From positions 1,783,001-1,847,000 of the forward strand of contig NC_090792.1 in NCBI RefSeq assembly GCF_040054535.1: a stretch of DNA of 64,000 nt, written 5' to 3'. Positions 17,229 to 27,586 of this stretch are shown in pieces. This DNA is from Antennarius striatus (Eukaryota > Chordata > Actinopteri > Lophiiformes > Antennariidae). Made by a program: the position numbers and the translations under genes. Below the pieces are notes generated by a model. That model did no database searches. It was given only the letters and a program-made list of their open reading frames with translations, and had not been told where the DNA came from. Numbering within the stretch: position 1 is the stretch's first letter; each line of letters starts with the position of its first letter.

Positions 17229-17767
17229 CTGTTTCCAAAGATGAATTTATAATCAAACAATACGGATTAGTTAACATTCATACGTATTTTCTATGTATTT
17301 CTTAGATTTAAATACCTATCTTGCGTCACTTTAATTCGGGTCCCGGATAACCAGCGGCGATCCGCGCTAACGATCGAGTTCTTCTTAATCCTCGACAATA
17401 ATATTTTTAAAATCTCCAAATGTTTCTGCATCGGCAGCCGTTAGTCGCTTTTTAACAAACCCACACTGAAGTCAAACTTGTTCATTGAATAACACGCCAA
17501 AAACGGTACGTCTGTCATTATGGAAAACTAAACTGTTGACTTCCGGCTTCAGGTCCCACGATTAATGTTCCGGTCAAAACCATGAGTGAACATTGGTTCC
17601 TCCTGCTTCGAGCCCTCAGTGACAGAACTCAGGTTGTTCCAGCAGCCATAGCGACCACAGTCCCTGATAGAAAGCAACAATTCAACTGATGCCCACATCT
17701 GTGTTTTTCAAAGGAGTCTGTTTTCAGTGTGTCCTCTTGATCAGCATCACCGCACCTCCAATTATAA

Positions 17768-18540
17768 CAGGGTAGTCAGAGACTGCAACATCCCACGACA
17801 CCCCTGAATTCAACATTTTACCCTGACCTTCACATTTTTGTGCATCGGCTTCCTGAAAATGTTGCTTTTTGTTTTGTGGTTATATCTCATCAGGTTTCAG
17901 AGATGTGTACCTTCTTCTTCTTCTTTTCCTTTCGGCTTTTCCCTGCAGGGGTCGCCACAGCGAATCAATTGCCTCCATCTAACCCTGTCTTCTGCATCCT
18001 CTCACACCAACTACCTTCATGTCCCCTTTACCTAAAAATGTATAAAAGTACAAATTTTACCTTGACCTAGCTTTTCGAGGTCAAGGTTGTGAAGGGCACC
18101 CGGTCCTGATGATATACCTGTGGAGGTGTGGAAGTGTCTAGGAGAGCAGAGTTTCTGACTGGGTTGTTCAACAAGATCTTAGATGGTGAGAAGATGCCTG
18201 AGGAATGGAGGAGAAGTGTGCTGGTGCTCATTTTTAAAAACAAGGGAGATGTGCAGAGTTGTGGCAACTAAAGAGGAATAAAGCTGATGAGACATACAAT
18301 AAAGTTATGAGAAAGAGTATTTGAAGCTAGACTAAGGGCAGAAGTGAACATTTGTGAGCAGCAGTATGGTTTCATGCTCTGAGGATGTTGATAGAGAAGT
18401 ACAGAGAAGCCCAGAGGGAGCTGCATTGTGTTTTTGTTTTGTCTTTCTATCTCATCTGGTCCCTGAGATATATGCAAAAATTGTACAAAGTTGAAATTTG
18501 ACCTTGACCTAGTTTTCTCAAGGTCAAGGGTTGCCAATGG
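17768..18540 (+). repeat. Family A repeat interrupted by RTE-type LINE pieces
   Basis: Family A sequence occupies 17768-17908, resumes at about 18029-18088 and again at 18425-18540. A minus-strand LINE 3' end (17909-18028, CTTTCGGCTTTTCCCTGCAG) and a plus-strand LINE reverse-transcriptase piece (18089-18420) separate the parts. The family A phrases CTCAAGGTCAAGG and TTGACCTTGACCTAG occur in the resumed parts. Confidence 0.65.
18089..18420 (+). pseudogene. RTE-type LINE reverse transcriptase fragment
   Basis: Broken frames carry recognisable RT words: PDDIPVEVWKCLGE, then MPEEWRRSVLVLIFKNKGD and CGN. A related stretch on the minus strand at 43240-43340 reads MPEEWRRRCWCPFLRTREM and NCGNYRGIKL. 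Stops and frame changes show that it is dead. The class is inferred from the similar 42111-42932 fragment. Confidence 0.65.
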
Positions 18541-18748
18541 AGTAGATCACTGCAATGATTGTTTATAGTCATAACTGCCATGTACATACGGCCTCCCTTA
18601 ACATTTGCTCACAAGCCTCTATGGAACCACAGAAAGCCTACAACCCACTACCAACCACCACTACCACTACCTACACACTGTTAATTGTCTCTTCTGGCCA
18701 GTGTATTCAAGGCAAGTTGATTTGACTGACAAAGAGGGGATAACCTGA

Positions 18749-18752
18749 GGGA
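18749..18752 (+). repeat. Target-site duplication GGGA, left
   Basis: GGGA lies immediately left of the 5' LTR and is repeated at 27587-27590, immediately right of the 3' LTR. Confidence 0.85.
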
Positions 18753-19174
18753 TGTCACGACCTTGTGCTGTCTGTTTACCTGTCTCACTGGTTTGTCTTT
18801 GTTGCAGCTACTGGGGGTTGGCTGGTAGGCGGAGCTGTGAGGGAGTGCCTGTTAAGGCCCATCATTCTGGGTTGGGCCTGCAGGGCTTTTTAAGGACTGC
18901 CCTTTTTGGACACTCTCTCTCTCTCTCAGCTGGGCCTGCCACAGCCTCATCAGCCTGATGATCACCCTGTTTGGTTTGTTGCACCTTACAACACAGCTCC
19001 ACACCATGATTCACGCATCCACACACAGCTAACACTACTGATATCCTTCATACTTACACATGCCATCAGAAGGTTGTTTTTGTTCATTTGTTTTAGTTAA
19101 ATAAAACTAAGTGTATCGTTATATCTGTGTGAGGCCCTCCTTTTTTGTTGCCGACCTTGAGCCAGGTGGTAACA
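18753..19174 (+). repeat. 5' LTR
   Basis: The 422 bp LTR starts TGTCACGACC and ends GGTGGTAACA. It differs from the 3' LTR at four positions that I could see: G/A in CACTGGTTTG, T/C in CCCATCATT, T/C in CCCTTTTTGG and C/T in TTGCCGACC. An AATAAA lies late in the LTR (near 19100), the expected place for the element's poly(A) signal. Confidence 0.95.
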
Positions 19175-19175
19175 A

Positions 19176-19194
19176 ATAGGGGCTGGTCTGGGAT
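19176..19194 (+). other. Primer-binding site, tRNA-Pro-like
   Basis: Just after the 5' LTR, ATAGGGGCTGGTCTGGGAT resembles the sequence used by elements primed with tRNA-Pro (the complement of a tRNA-Pro 3' end), with a few mismatches. The position is right for a PBS; the tRNA identity is an inference. Confidence 0.55.
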
Positions 19195-19786
19195 TTATCA
19201 CTTTAACGCTGGGACTCTGGTGAGACAATAGCTCGTTAAGGAAGTGTTTCACACAGAGTTACTGTGGGTATTCCAGTAGCATATTCCATGTGTTTTGGCC
19301 TGTGTGTGTTTTCCTGAACTGCCAGTAGGATTTGAGGGCTGGTAAATTGTTTGGAACCTTTATTCCTAATAGGCATAAGCAACATGGGGCATTGGCTGTC
19401 TCTGTTGACCCTTTTTTTGTTTTAGTTTGTTATTTTTGTGCAGCAACTGGTTAGAGCTTTGCTCGGGGGCACTTCCAGGACTGTCCAGGTGATTTTCAGC
19501 GTGCTGACAATCAACCGGGTCGCTGGGCGTTGTGCTTAATTCATCCTGCCACGACCCTGCATGAAGACTAGGGTTGAGGGAGTTAGTTAGCTATTGGTTA
19601 GGCAGTTAGCCAGAGGGATGAGGTTCCAAATTCAAAGCAGCCATTAATCCTGTTGTGCAGTAGTGGAAGATTTTGTCTTTGCTTCTAACTTTGGCTTATT
19701 TGTGGTGTATTAGAGTCGTTTGGTGCTGAAGACAAAAAGAAATAAATATATAAATTGGTAATTAGCCTAGGTGGTCAAACAGGGAA

Positions 19787-19875
19787 ATGGCTTCAATTGA
19801 AGACTTTGTTCAGGCTCCATGTGAGGATTTGCTCAACTCTTATAAGAGGGATCAGCTTTTTCAGGTAGCTGAGTA
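19787..19875 (+). pseudogene. LTR-element gag, 5' part (cut by the Tigger)
   Basis: An ATG at 19787 opens a frame of 29 codons plus two bases that runs without a stop into the Tigger insertion at 19876. The frame continues on the far side from 22182. The leader between the PBS and this start is about 590 bp and shows no other frame. Confidence 0.75.
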
Positions 19876-22179
19876 CAGGTAGTCGCCGACTTACGACCGC
19901 GATTGGGACCGACAGATCGGTCGTAAATCGACCCTTACATAAAAATGCAAAAAAAAATTTTCTCGCCTATTGTGAGACACGAGGCGTCTCTCTGATCATT
20001 TTCTCTAGATACCGTATCATACTGTTCCATATTTTTACGTTTGTCACGTTCAAGTCAAACAATCAACACCGTACTGCAATACAATTAGTTTATTATGTAA
20101 AAAACATACAAAATGAAAAACGATGTAGTGTTGAAATACCAAAATGCAAAGACCGTAAAATACGTATACGTACTACAGTACTGTACTGTACAAACTTAGT
20201 GGCTGCTGGCATAACTGGTGCTTGGCTGTGGGTCGTCGGGATCGTCAGCTGGGGCAGCGTGTGGGTTGGTGGGAGCGGGAGACGATGTTTTCATAAACAT
20301 TGTGAGCTTTGTCTGTATTGTTTGTTTCTTTTTCTCCTCATAAATTTCACGATAAGGACGGAAAGCGTCGTTTGCCATCCGTTCAATCCTTGCAAATCTT
20401 TCTATGTTTGGGTCCATGTCTTCAAAGTGTGCAAGGAGTTTATTTAAGAGGGAAAAGCCTTCTGATAAGCCTTTGGTGGTCAACTTTTTTTCTGGTTCCT
20501 CCTCTTCTCTCTCTGCTTCTCTTCTCTCTTCTTCTTCCATTCTTTCTTCTTCCAGCGTGATCAGTTCTTCATTCGTAAGTTCTCCTGATTCTTTGTCTAG
20601 CAACTCCTCGATATCTTCCACTTCACACTCCAAGGAGGTTTTTTGCCAGTTTAACTATTTTCTCCCGAATCTCTTCAAGTTCTTCGTCACTTTCAAATCC
20701 CGCAGAAGAGTTCACATAACGCTTGACAGTTTTTCCATACCCCATTCATACATTTCTCCGTCACAGCCTCCCAAGCAGTAGCAATATTCTTGATACACAT
20801 TAGAATGTTGTACTGTTTCCAAAAATCTCGCAGCGATAGTTCTGGGTCTGCATCCATAGCAGTTATGGCTTGTGCAAAGGTGGTACGGAGGTAGTTTGCC
20901 TTGAATGCAGCAATTGAACCCTGATCCATGGGTTGGATAAGTGGAGTTGTATTGGGAGGCAGAAAAATCACTTTTACATCTGGATGGAGGTCAGATAAGT
21001 GAGGTGGATGTCCAGGTGCATTGTCGAGGAGCAGCAAAATCTTGAAAGGAATTCCGTTCTCCAAACAGTATTCTCGCGCTTGAGGAATGAAACGATTGAT
21101 AAACCAATCCTCAAACAATGCCTGGGTCATCCATGCCTTCCTGTTAGTATGATATGAAACTGGCAAAGTGTGCTTGTTTACATTCTTGAAGGCACGCAGG
21201 TTTTCTGAGTGATAAATTAAGAAAGGCTTAAGCTTAAACCCTTTCACGTTCCCTCTGAGCAGCACAGTCAGCCTTAACTTGTAGGCTTTAAATCCCGGCA
21301 TGCTTTTGGCTTCCTTATGGATGTAAGTGCGTTCTGGCATTCGTTTCCAGAACAACCCAGTTTCATCAACATTGAAGATTTGTTCTGGAAGATACTCCTC
21401 TTCTGTAATCAGTTCATCAAGACTGGCGACAAACTCACGTGCTCCTTTGTCGTCTGCACTCGCTGCTTCTCCGGTCACTCGAACATTAGGCAGCTGGAAT
21501 CTTTTCTTGAATCTCCTGAACCACCCAGTTCTAGCCACAAAATTCTGACCGTAGTCTTCTCCAGCACGTTCCTTCAAAGTCTGGAATAGACTTCTAGCCT
21601 CCGTCTGCACAGTAAAAAGGCTTAATGGAGTCCGTTTTTGAATCTGATCTTCCATCCAAATGTGCAGTAATTTTTCCATTTCGTGAATGGGCCCAGTGCA
21701 TTGTTTTGTAAATACTGTTGAGTGGATAGATGCAGAACCTTTCACAGCTTCACGGATCCTATCTTTGTCTTTCAGAATTGTTGACACAGTAGAGTGTGAT
21801 AACTTTAAGTCGCGTGCGATCACATTCACTTTTTTTTCCTCCTTCGTGCTGTTTTATCACCATCATTTTTGTGTCCAGATCGATGGCCCGTCTTGCCTTC
21901 TTTGCAGCCTGAGAAGATGATGAAAACAATTTCCTCTTGCTAGACATCTTGGAGGTATACCTATACAGACGAGGAAGAAGTGTGCTGCACTGTACTTGGC
22001 TGAGCTACTGATCTCACAGTGTGACTAACAGTGTGTGTGCGGCGTGGTGACTGAAGAGGGCACGGGAGTCTCAGAGCGTGAGTACGGTGGCTGGGGGGAA
22101 GGCCCCGCCCTACCCGGACATTGCGGTCGTAAAGTCGGTCGGTCGTAAGTCGCATAGGTCGTAAGTCGGCGACTACCTG
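19876..22179 (-). mobile_element. Tigger/pogo DNA transposon nested in gag
   Basis: This 2304 bp element lies between TA dinucleotides (19874-19875 and 22180-22181). The two termini are inverted copies: CAGGTAGTCGCCGACTTACG at the left, and its complement at the right end (CGTAAGTCGGCGACTACCTG), with the match extending to about 23 bases. Subterminal GGTCGTAA/TTACGACC repeats lie at both ends. It encodes one transposase on the minus strand, broken by three frameshifts. Confidence 0.95.
20196..21947 (-). pseudogene. Tigger transposase, frameshifted
   Basis: The minus-strand frame starts at 21947 (MSSKRKLFSSSSQAAKKARR). It then gives a CENP-B/pogo-type helix-turn-helix (IARDLKLSHSTVSTILKDKD), an HTH_CENPB region (FVARTGWFRRFKKRFQLPN) and a DDE_1 core with all three acidic words (NVDETGLFWKR, LLLLDNAPGHPP, QPMDQGSIAAFK). 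A very acidic C-terminal tail follows. Three breaks occur near 21835, 20723 and 20645. Each can be read as one A too many in an A-run of the coding strand. Apart from these breaks the protein is nearly whole, so the copy is young or the runs are miscounted in the assembly. Confidence 0.9.
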
Positions 22180-22181
22180 TA

Positions 22182-23195
22182 TTATAGTGTTGAGGTTTCT
22201 AAAAGGATGAATAAAGAGGAGTTATTGGCCACGCTAAAGACCCAATTGGTAGAGCTAAATATTTTGCCTCCTTTGGGGGAGGGCACAAGCTCTCAGGTGG
22301 ATGTGACTAGGCTGTCTGATGTAGCTTCGGCTAAGGTCAGTGGACACGGTAAAGTGTTGGCTCCTCCTTTAGCTGGGTTTGGGACTGGCTTGACGTTTGA
22401 GCAGCAGAAGGAGCTCTTTCTGCTACAACTCCAACAGGAACAGAAGAATGTTCTGGAGGTTGAAAAGCTGAGACAGGAGGCCCGTATGCGGGAATCTGAA
22501 CTGGCCCATGTCCAGGCCACGCAAAAATTACAGTTGGAACGTTACAAATTGGATCTCATAAGTGAAGGTAAGCTTCGGGCTGAGCTAAACACTGAAGAGT
22601 CCATTTCACGTGTTCCTCCCGCTCCGTCAATTGATGTTGCTGTCAATTTACGGTTAGTTCCGAAATTTAATGATCGGGACCCTGATATTTTCTTTGTGTT
22701 ATTCAAGCGTTTAGCTGAAGCACGTAATTGGTCTGATGCTGAGCGTACTCTGCTGCTTCAATGTGTGCTCACTGGCAAGGCCCAGGAGGCTTTCTCAGCC
22801 TTGAGTGCTACAGACAGTGGTAGCTATCAGTTGGTTAAAGCTGCTGTACTGAAGGCATTTGAGCTAGTACCTGAAGCTTATTGTCAGCGTTTCAGATCAT
22901 TCAGGAAAGAGAAGCAGTCTTATGCTGAATTTGCTCGCGATTTAGCCACTCTCTTTAACCGCTGGTGTGTCTCTTCTGATGTAGAAACCTTGGAGGATTT
23001 GCAAGAACTGATTTTGCTGGAGCAGTTTAAAAATACTCTGCCTGATCGTGTGGTTACTTACCTAAATGAGCAGAAGGTGAGTAAGGTTTCAGATGCAGCT
23101 AAAATGGCTGACGAGTTTGTCTTGACCCATAAAGTTTTTTTTGGTGAGAGCCGAGGTCGTGGCGACTCTGTTGCAGGGAAAGCGTTGTGGGGGCT
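22182..23195 (+). pseudogene. LTR-element gag, main part
   Basis: After the Tigger the gag frame resumes in register and continues through the Met at 22207. A Leu/Gln/Glu-rich coiled-coil stretch lies around residues 70-130 (counting from 22207), followed by a capsid-like region containing FNDRDPDIFFVLFKRLAEAR and YCQRFRSFRKEKQSYAEFAR. Near 23190, in a run of five Gs, the sense frame moves by one base: the CCHC knuckle lies in the next frame. The original frame runs on to 23511 only as nonsense. Confidence 0.85.
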
Positions 23196-24149
23196 TTCCC
23201 CAGCAGGGCGTTGTCAGAAGGGACGGATAAATTTTCAGCTAAGCCGGATCGCAGTTTGCGGGGTAAGTTGGACCCGAACCGCGTCTGTAATTATTGTTTT
23301 GGTAAGGGTCACTGGCGAAATGAGTGTCCAGCGTGGAAAAAAAGGTCAAAGTCTGGTTATCATTCTTCAAAACCATCTGGGGCTGCAGCATCACTGCGTG
23401 CAGAAGAAAGGGGCCGTGCAATTGCTGCGGTGCAGGCACGCACAAAACCTTCTTCCTCAGAAGCGGTGTTTGAGCTTCCGGTTGTGGAGCAAGAACAAGC
23501 AAAACTTTTGACTGATGAGATTGATCCTGGTTATGTGGCGTTTGTGTCGGATGGTTTTGTTTCACTGGTTGGAAGTGATAAGAAAGTACCTGTAAAGATA
23601 CTGAGAGACTCGGGGGCACTGGACTCTTTTGTTGTGAACTCAGTTTTGCCTTTCTCCCCAGAGACTGATACTGGGACCAGCGTGGATGTCCGGGGAATGG
23701 GTTTGACTGTCTTTTCTGCTCCTCTGCATAAACTGACATTGTTTTCAGATCTGGTGAAAGGTGATGTCGCCATGGGAGTGCGCCCTTCTTTGCCTATGGG
23801 GGGAGTACAGGTCATCTTGGGGAATGACCTGGCTGGAGATCAAGTGTGGCCTGTTGCACCGGTAATGGTGGACACCCCAACTTCTCAGGTAAAAGGTTTT
23901 GACTCTCCCAAAAATCCTCCTGTAGCACTACCCACCTGTGCAGTGACGCATGCTATGAGTCGTGCTGATGGTAGTTCATGTCATGCTGATTCAGATAGGA
24001 AAGGGGAGCCTGGGTTTCCTTTGCCTGCTTTCCCCTTGCCTGTATCTTGCAGTGACCTTGTGAAAGAGCAAAAAGAGGATCCCTCGCTTCGCTCACTGTA
24101 CAACCAAGTTCTTCCAGCTGATGAGGCAGAAAGTGCAGCTCGGGGCTAA
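23187..24149 (+). pseudogene. LTR-element nucleocapsid knuckle and aspartic protease
   Basis: This frame begins with a basic region and a CCHC zinc knuckle (CNYCFGKGHWRNEC, near 23288-23330). It then holds a retropepsin-like domain with the active-site word LRDSGALDSFV (near 23600-23635) and a later VILGNDLAGDQVW. The frame ends at a stop at 24147-24149, where one extra A in GGGCTAACTTT appears to separate it from the integrase frame. The join to gag needs the shift near 23190. Because that shift lies upstream of the knuckle, a decay mutation is more likely than programmed frameshifting. Confidence 0.85.
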
Positions 24150-26208
24150 CTTTCTCCAGGACGACCTGTTGGTGAGAAAATGGGTTCCCCAGGGGGACTG
24201 TTTTTTGGGAAATGAAATTGTGCAAGTAGTTTTGCCCTCTGCATTACGTTTACCTGTGCTTCAGATGGCTCATGATGGCGTAGCTGGTCATTTAGGTGTG
24301 AGGAAAACCTACGATCGAGTCATGCGACATTTTTACTGGCCACGGTTGAAGAAAGATATTTCAGCCTTCAGCAAAACCTGCCACACATGTCAGTTGACTG
24401 GAAAACCAAATCAGGCAATTAAACCTGCCCCTCTGTACCCCATTCCAGTTGCTGAATACCCATTTGAACATCTGATTGTTGGCTGTGTTGGCCCTTTGCC
24501 ACGTTCCAAAGCGGGTAGTAGCTTTTTGCTAACTGTCATGTGTCAGGCTACACGTCATCCTGCTGCTTATCCCCTTAAGAACATCACCACCAGGTCAGTT
24601 GTAAAAGCTCTGACACAGTTCATGTCCATTTTTAGTATCCCAAAGGTTGTCCAGTCTGACCAGGGGTCCAATTTCTCGTCAAAGTTGTTTGCAGAAGTGT
24701 TAAAACAACTAAATATCAAACATTCACAGTCCAGTGCCTACCACGCTCAGAGCCAGGGAGCACTGGAGAGATTCCATCAAACCTTGAAGTCTCTTCTCAG
24801 AGCATATTGTACAGAGTTGGACAGAGATTGGGCGAAAGGTTTGCCATGGCTGCTGTTGGTTGCCAGGGAGGTGTCCCAAGAGAGTTTGGGTTTTAGCCCC
24901 AATGACCTGGTTTTTGGACATAAAGTTCGAGGCCCTTTAGCATCCCTTCAAAGTGACTGGCAACCTAAACAGGCCCCACAAAACTTAATAGACTACATAA
25001 ATGGTTTCAGACACCGACTGTATTGTGCGAATAAATTGGCAAGGGATAATTTACAAACGGCTCAAAATAAAATGAAAAGTCTCTATGATCGGCGGGCAGA
25101 ACGCCGTGAATATTGTCCCGGTGATCAAATTCTAGCCCTTTTGCCTTTGGTTGGTTCCCCTTTCCAGGCAAAGTTCTCTGGTCCCTATACTGTGGCCCGA
25201 AAAGTGTCAGATCTGAACTATTTGATTTCGACCCCTGACCGGAAGACGTCAATGCAGTTGTGTCATATTAACTTGTTGAAACCCTATTTTTCTCACTCTG
25301 TTGTACCAGGTCCCGGGTTGTTGGTTTCCTCTGCTGCTGCAGGGGCATCATTTGTACATGCACGCCCACCTTCTGATCGTGTGGCAGACGTTGAAGAAGT
25401 AGTGTGCATGCCAGATGATGGGATTTTGAGAGGACGTCTGAAAAATTCAGAATCTCTTGCCAACCTGGAGATAATGCTGAAGCATCTACCTGAAACGAAA
25501 CGAACAGAGTTGGTGAATCTTATTAAAGGTTATCCCTGTCTGTTCAGCGATACTCCATCTCGTACTCATCACATTGAGCATGACATTGATGTGGGAGGGG
25601 ACCCACCAGTCAGACAGCGTTTTTATCGCATGTCTCCAGACAAGCGTGAGCAGTTGGAGCTAGAGGTCAACTACATGTTAAAAAACAATATAGCTGAAAC
25701 TTGTGCATCTAGTTGGTCTTCCCCTTGCTTACTAGTTAAAAAGCCGGGTGGTTCATTTAGACCTTGTACTGATCTGAGGAAAGTGAATAAAGTAACAAAG
25801 CCTGACTCTTTCCCACTTCCACGTATGGAGGATTGTGTAGATCAGGTCGGCTCTGCAAAGTTCGTAAGTAAGTTTGACTTGCTCAAAGGTTACTGGCAGG
25901 TGCCTTTGACTCCACGAGCCAGAGAAATTGCAGCATTTATTACACCCAGTGGTTTGTACTCTTACACCGTGATGCCGTTCGGTTTGCGAAATGCTTCTGC
26001 CACCTTCCAGCGCCTTGTGAATAAGGTTGTGTCTGGTCTGAAGGGCTGTGCCGTGTATCTGGATGACGTTGTGATTTACAGCGATAATTGGGAAAATCAT
26101 CTTCAGCGCATCAGGGCCCTGTTTGAATCTCGGCCTGGGCATCTCTCACCGTCAACTTGGCAAAATGTGAGTTTGCCAAAGCGACAGTCACCTACCTGGG
26201 CAAGGTAG
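24121..26208 (+). pseudogene. LTR-element integrase followed by reverse transcriptase
   Basis: The long frame opens with an HHCC zinc-binding region (HDGVAGHLG, then CHTC, residues 51-90). A DDE core follows with QSDQGSNFSS and GALERFHQTLK. At the first catalytic Asp the sequence has Gly (codon GGC at 24481-24483, in LIVGCVGPLP). A C-terminal GPY-like module follows (FSGPYTVARKVSDLNYLIST). Reverse transcriptase starts at about residue 470 (HIEHDIDVG, VKKPGGSFRPCTDLRKVN, SKFDLLKGYWQVPLT, MPFGLRNASATFQRLVN) and includes the catalytic YLDD at about 26058. The sense frame ends near 26130, where a frameshift moves it into the next segment. Confidence 0.93.
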
Positions 26209-26890
26209 TTGGCCAAGGGCAGGTGCGGCCTGTGAGAGCTAAGGTGTTGGCTGTTGATCAATTTCCTGTGCCGACAACCAAGAACTGTCCCGGTTCTTGG
26301 GTATGGTGGGCTACTACCGGGGGTTTTGTAGAGATTTCTCCACAGTGGTTGCTCCTCTTACATCTCTCCTTAGCCCAAAGGTTAAGTTTGAGTGGTCTCC
26401 CCACTGCCAAGAAGCCTTTCAATCTGTCAAGTCTGTTATGTTCTGCCCCTGTTTTATCAGCTCCACAGATGGACCGGCCTTTCTCTCTGTATGTGGATGC
26501 CAGTAAGGTCGGAGCCGGGGCAGTTCTCATGCAGAAGACTGACAATGGTGCCGACTGCCCAGTGAGTTTCTTTTCTAGGAAGTTTAACTCGCATCAGTTA
26601 AATTATTCGATCATTGAGAAAGAGGCTCTGGCACTCCTCTGGGCACTGAACCATTTTGAGGTTTATGTGGGAGGTGGGATAACACCCTTAGTTGTATATA
26701 CGGACCACAATCCCCTAACCTTTCTCCACTCGCTCCAAAACCCAAATCAACGCCTTATGCATTGGTGTCTCTTCCTTCAGCCATTCCATTTAGACATACG
26801 GGAACGGACAACGTGGTGGCTGATGCCATTTCTCGAGCTATGCCTGCTTAATTCCTTATGTTTCCACCATGCAGTGTTTCTTCCTGTCCG
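26130..26890 (+). pseudogene. LTR-element RT thumb/connection and RNase H, multiply frameshifted
   Basis: The sense path moves between frames: KCEFAKATVTYLGKVVGQG near 26160-26220, GMVGYYRGFCRDFSTVVAPL near 26300-26360, then RNase H from about 26440. RNase H words are SLYVDASKVGAGAVL, NYSIIEKEALALLWALNHFE and VVYTDHNPLTFLHSLQNPN. A last shift near 26805 puts the usual DNVVADAISR end in another frame. At least four shifts occur within 700 bp, so no complete polyprotein can be made from this copy. Confidence 0.85.
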
Positions 26891-27148
26891 TTTTGGCTCT
26901 CCTCTCTCTTAAACTGCTTCCTGAGGTACCGAGGTTGCTGAGGAGGGTGGTCTTGACAGTCGAGGATAGAGACTGCATGCAGGTCGTAAGATTATTCAGT
27001 TGTCATAGTAAAATAGGGTAAATGGTTAACCACATATACCAAGGTGTTTTTGTTTGTTCTCAGCCTTCCGAACTGGTTATGGGCTGACTCTTGAAAAGTT
27101 ATGTTGTAGCGGTGACTTTATTTTGGGGATCCTAGTTAGGTCCCCCAT

Positions 27149-27164
27149 TTTTTAAGGGAGGGGG
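27149..27164 (+). other. Polypurine tract of the LTR element
   Basis: A purine run, AAGGGAGGGGG, lies directly before the 3' LTR. This is the expected site for plus-strand priming. Confidence 0.8.
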
Positions 27165-27586
27165 TGTCACGACCTTGTGCTGTCTGTTTACCTGTCTCAC
27201 TGATTTGTCTTTGTTGCAGCTACTGGGGGTTGGCTGGTAGGCGGAGCTGTGAGGGAGTGCCTGTTAAGGCCCACCATTCTGGGTTGGGCCTGCAGGGCTT
27301 TTTAAGGACTGCCCTTTCTGGACACTCTCTCTCTCTCTCAGCTGGGCCTGCCACAGCCTCATCAGCCTGATGATCACCCTGTTTGGTTTGTTGCACCTTA
27401 CAACACAGCTCCACACCATGATTCACGCATCCACACACAGCTAACACTACTGATATCCTTCATACTTACACATGCCATCAGAAGGTTGTTTTTGTTCATT
27501 TGTTTTAGTTAAATAAAACTAAGTGTATCGTTATATCTGTGTGAGGCCCTCCTTTTTTGTTGCTGACCTTGAGCCAGGTGGTAACA
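27165..27586 (+). repeat. 3' LTR
   Basis: The 422 bp copy is identical to the 5' LTR except at four positions, about 99% identity. It is followed by the GGGA duplication at 27587-27590. Confidence 0.95.

Larger units (their letters stand above)
17229..18748. other. Zinc-finger gene 5' region and repeat mosaic
   Basis: The segment 17340-17600 is likely the promoter/first-exon area of the minus-strand zinc-finger gene. It has CpGs and CCGGAAG-type ETS-like sites on the minus strand (near 17540-17575). From 17768 to 18540 a family A repeat is broken up by two LINE fragments. The rest up to the LTR element shows nothing recognisable. Confidence 0.5.
18753..27586 (+). mobile_element. Ty3/Gypsy LTR retrotransposon of the Gmr1 domain order
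   Basis: This 8834 bp insertion is bounded by 422 bp LTRs (TG..CA) and a 4 bp duplication, GGGA. Without the 2304 bp Tigger nested in it, the element is about 6.5 kb. The order along the plus strand is LTR, PBS, gag, CCHC knuckle, aspartic protease, integrase, reverse transcriptase, RNase H, polypurine tract, LTR. Integrase lies before reverse transcriptase, which in Ty3/Gypsy elements is the mark of the Gmr1 clade first described from Atlantic cod. The copy is dead: gag is interrupted, several frameshifts break the polyprotein and one integrase catalytic position is changed. The LTRs differ at only four sites, so the insertion itself is not very old. No envelope frame is seen. Confidence 0.93.

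Noticed and set aside
23180-23200. Programmed frameshift between gag and pro in the LTR element
   Set aside because: The shift lies in a G-run upstream of the CCHC knuckle, that is, within gag, and other shifts in the element are clearly decay; a single-base loss is simpler.
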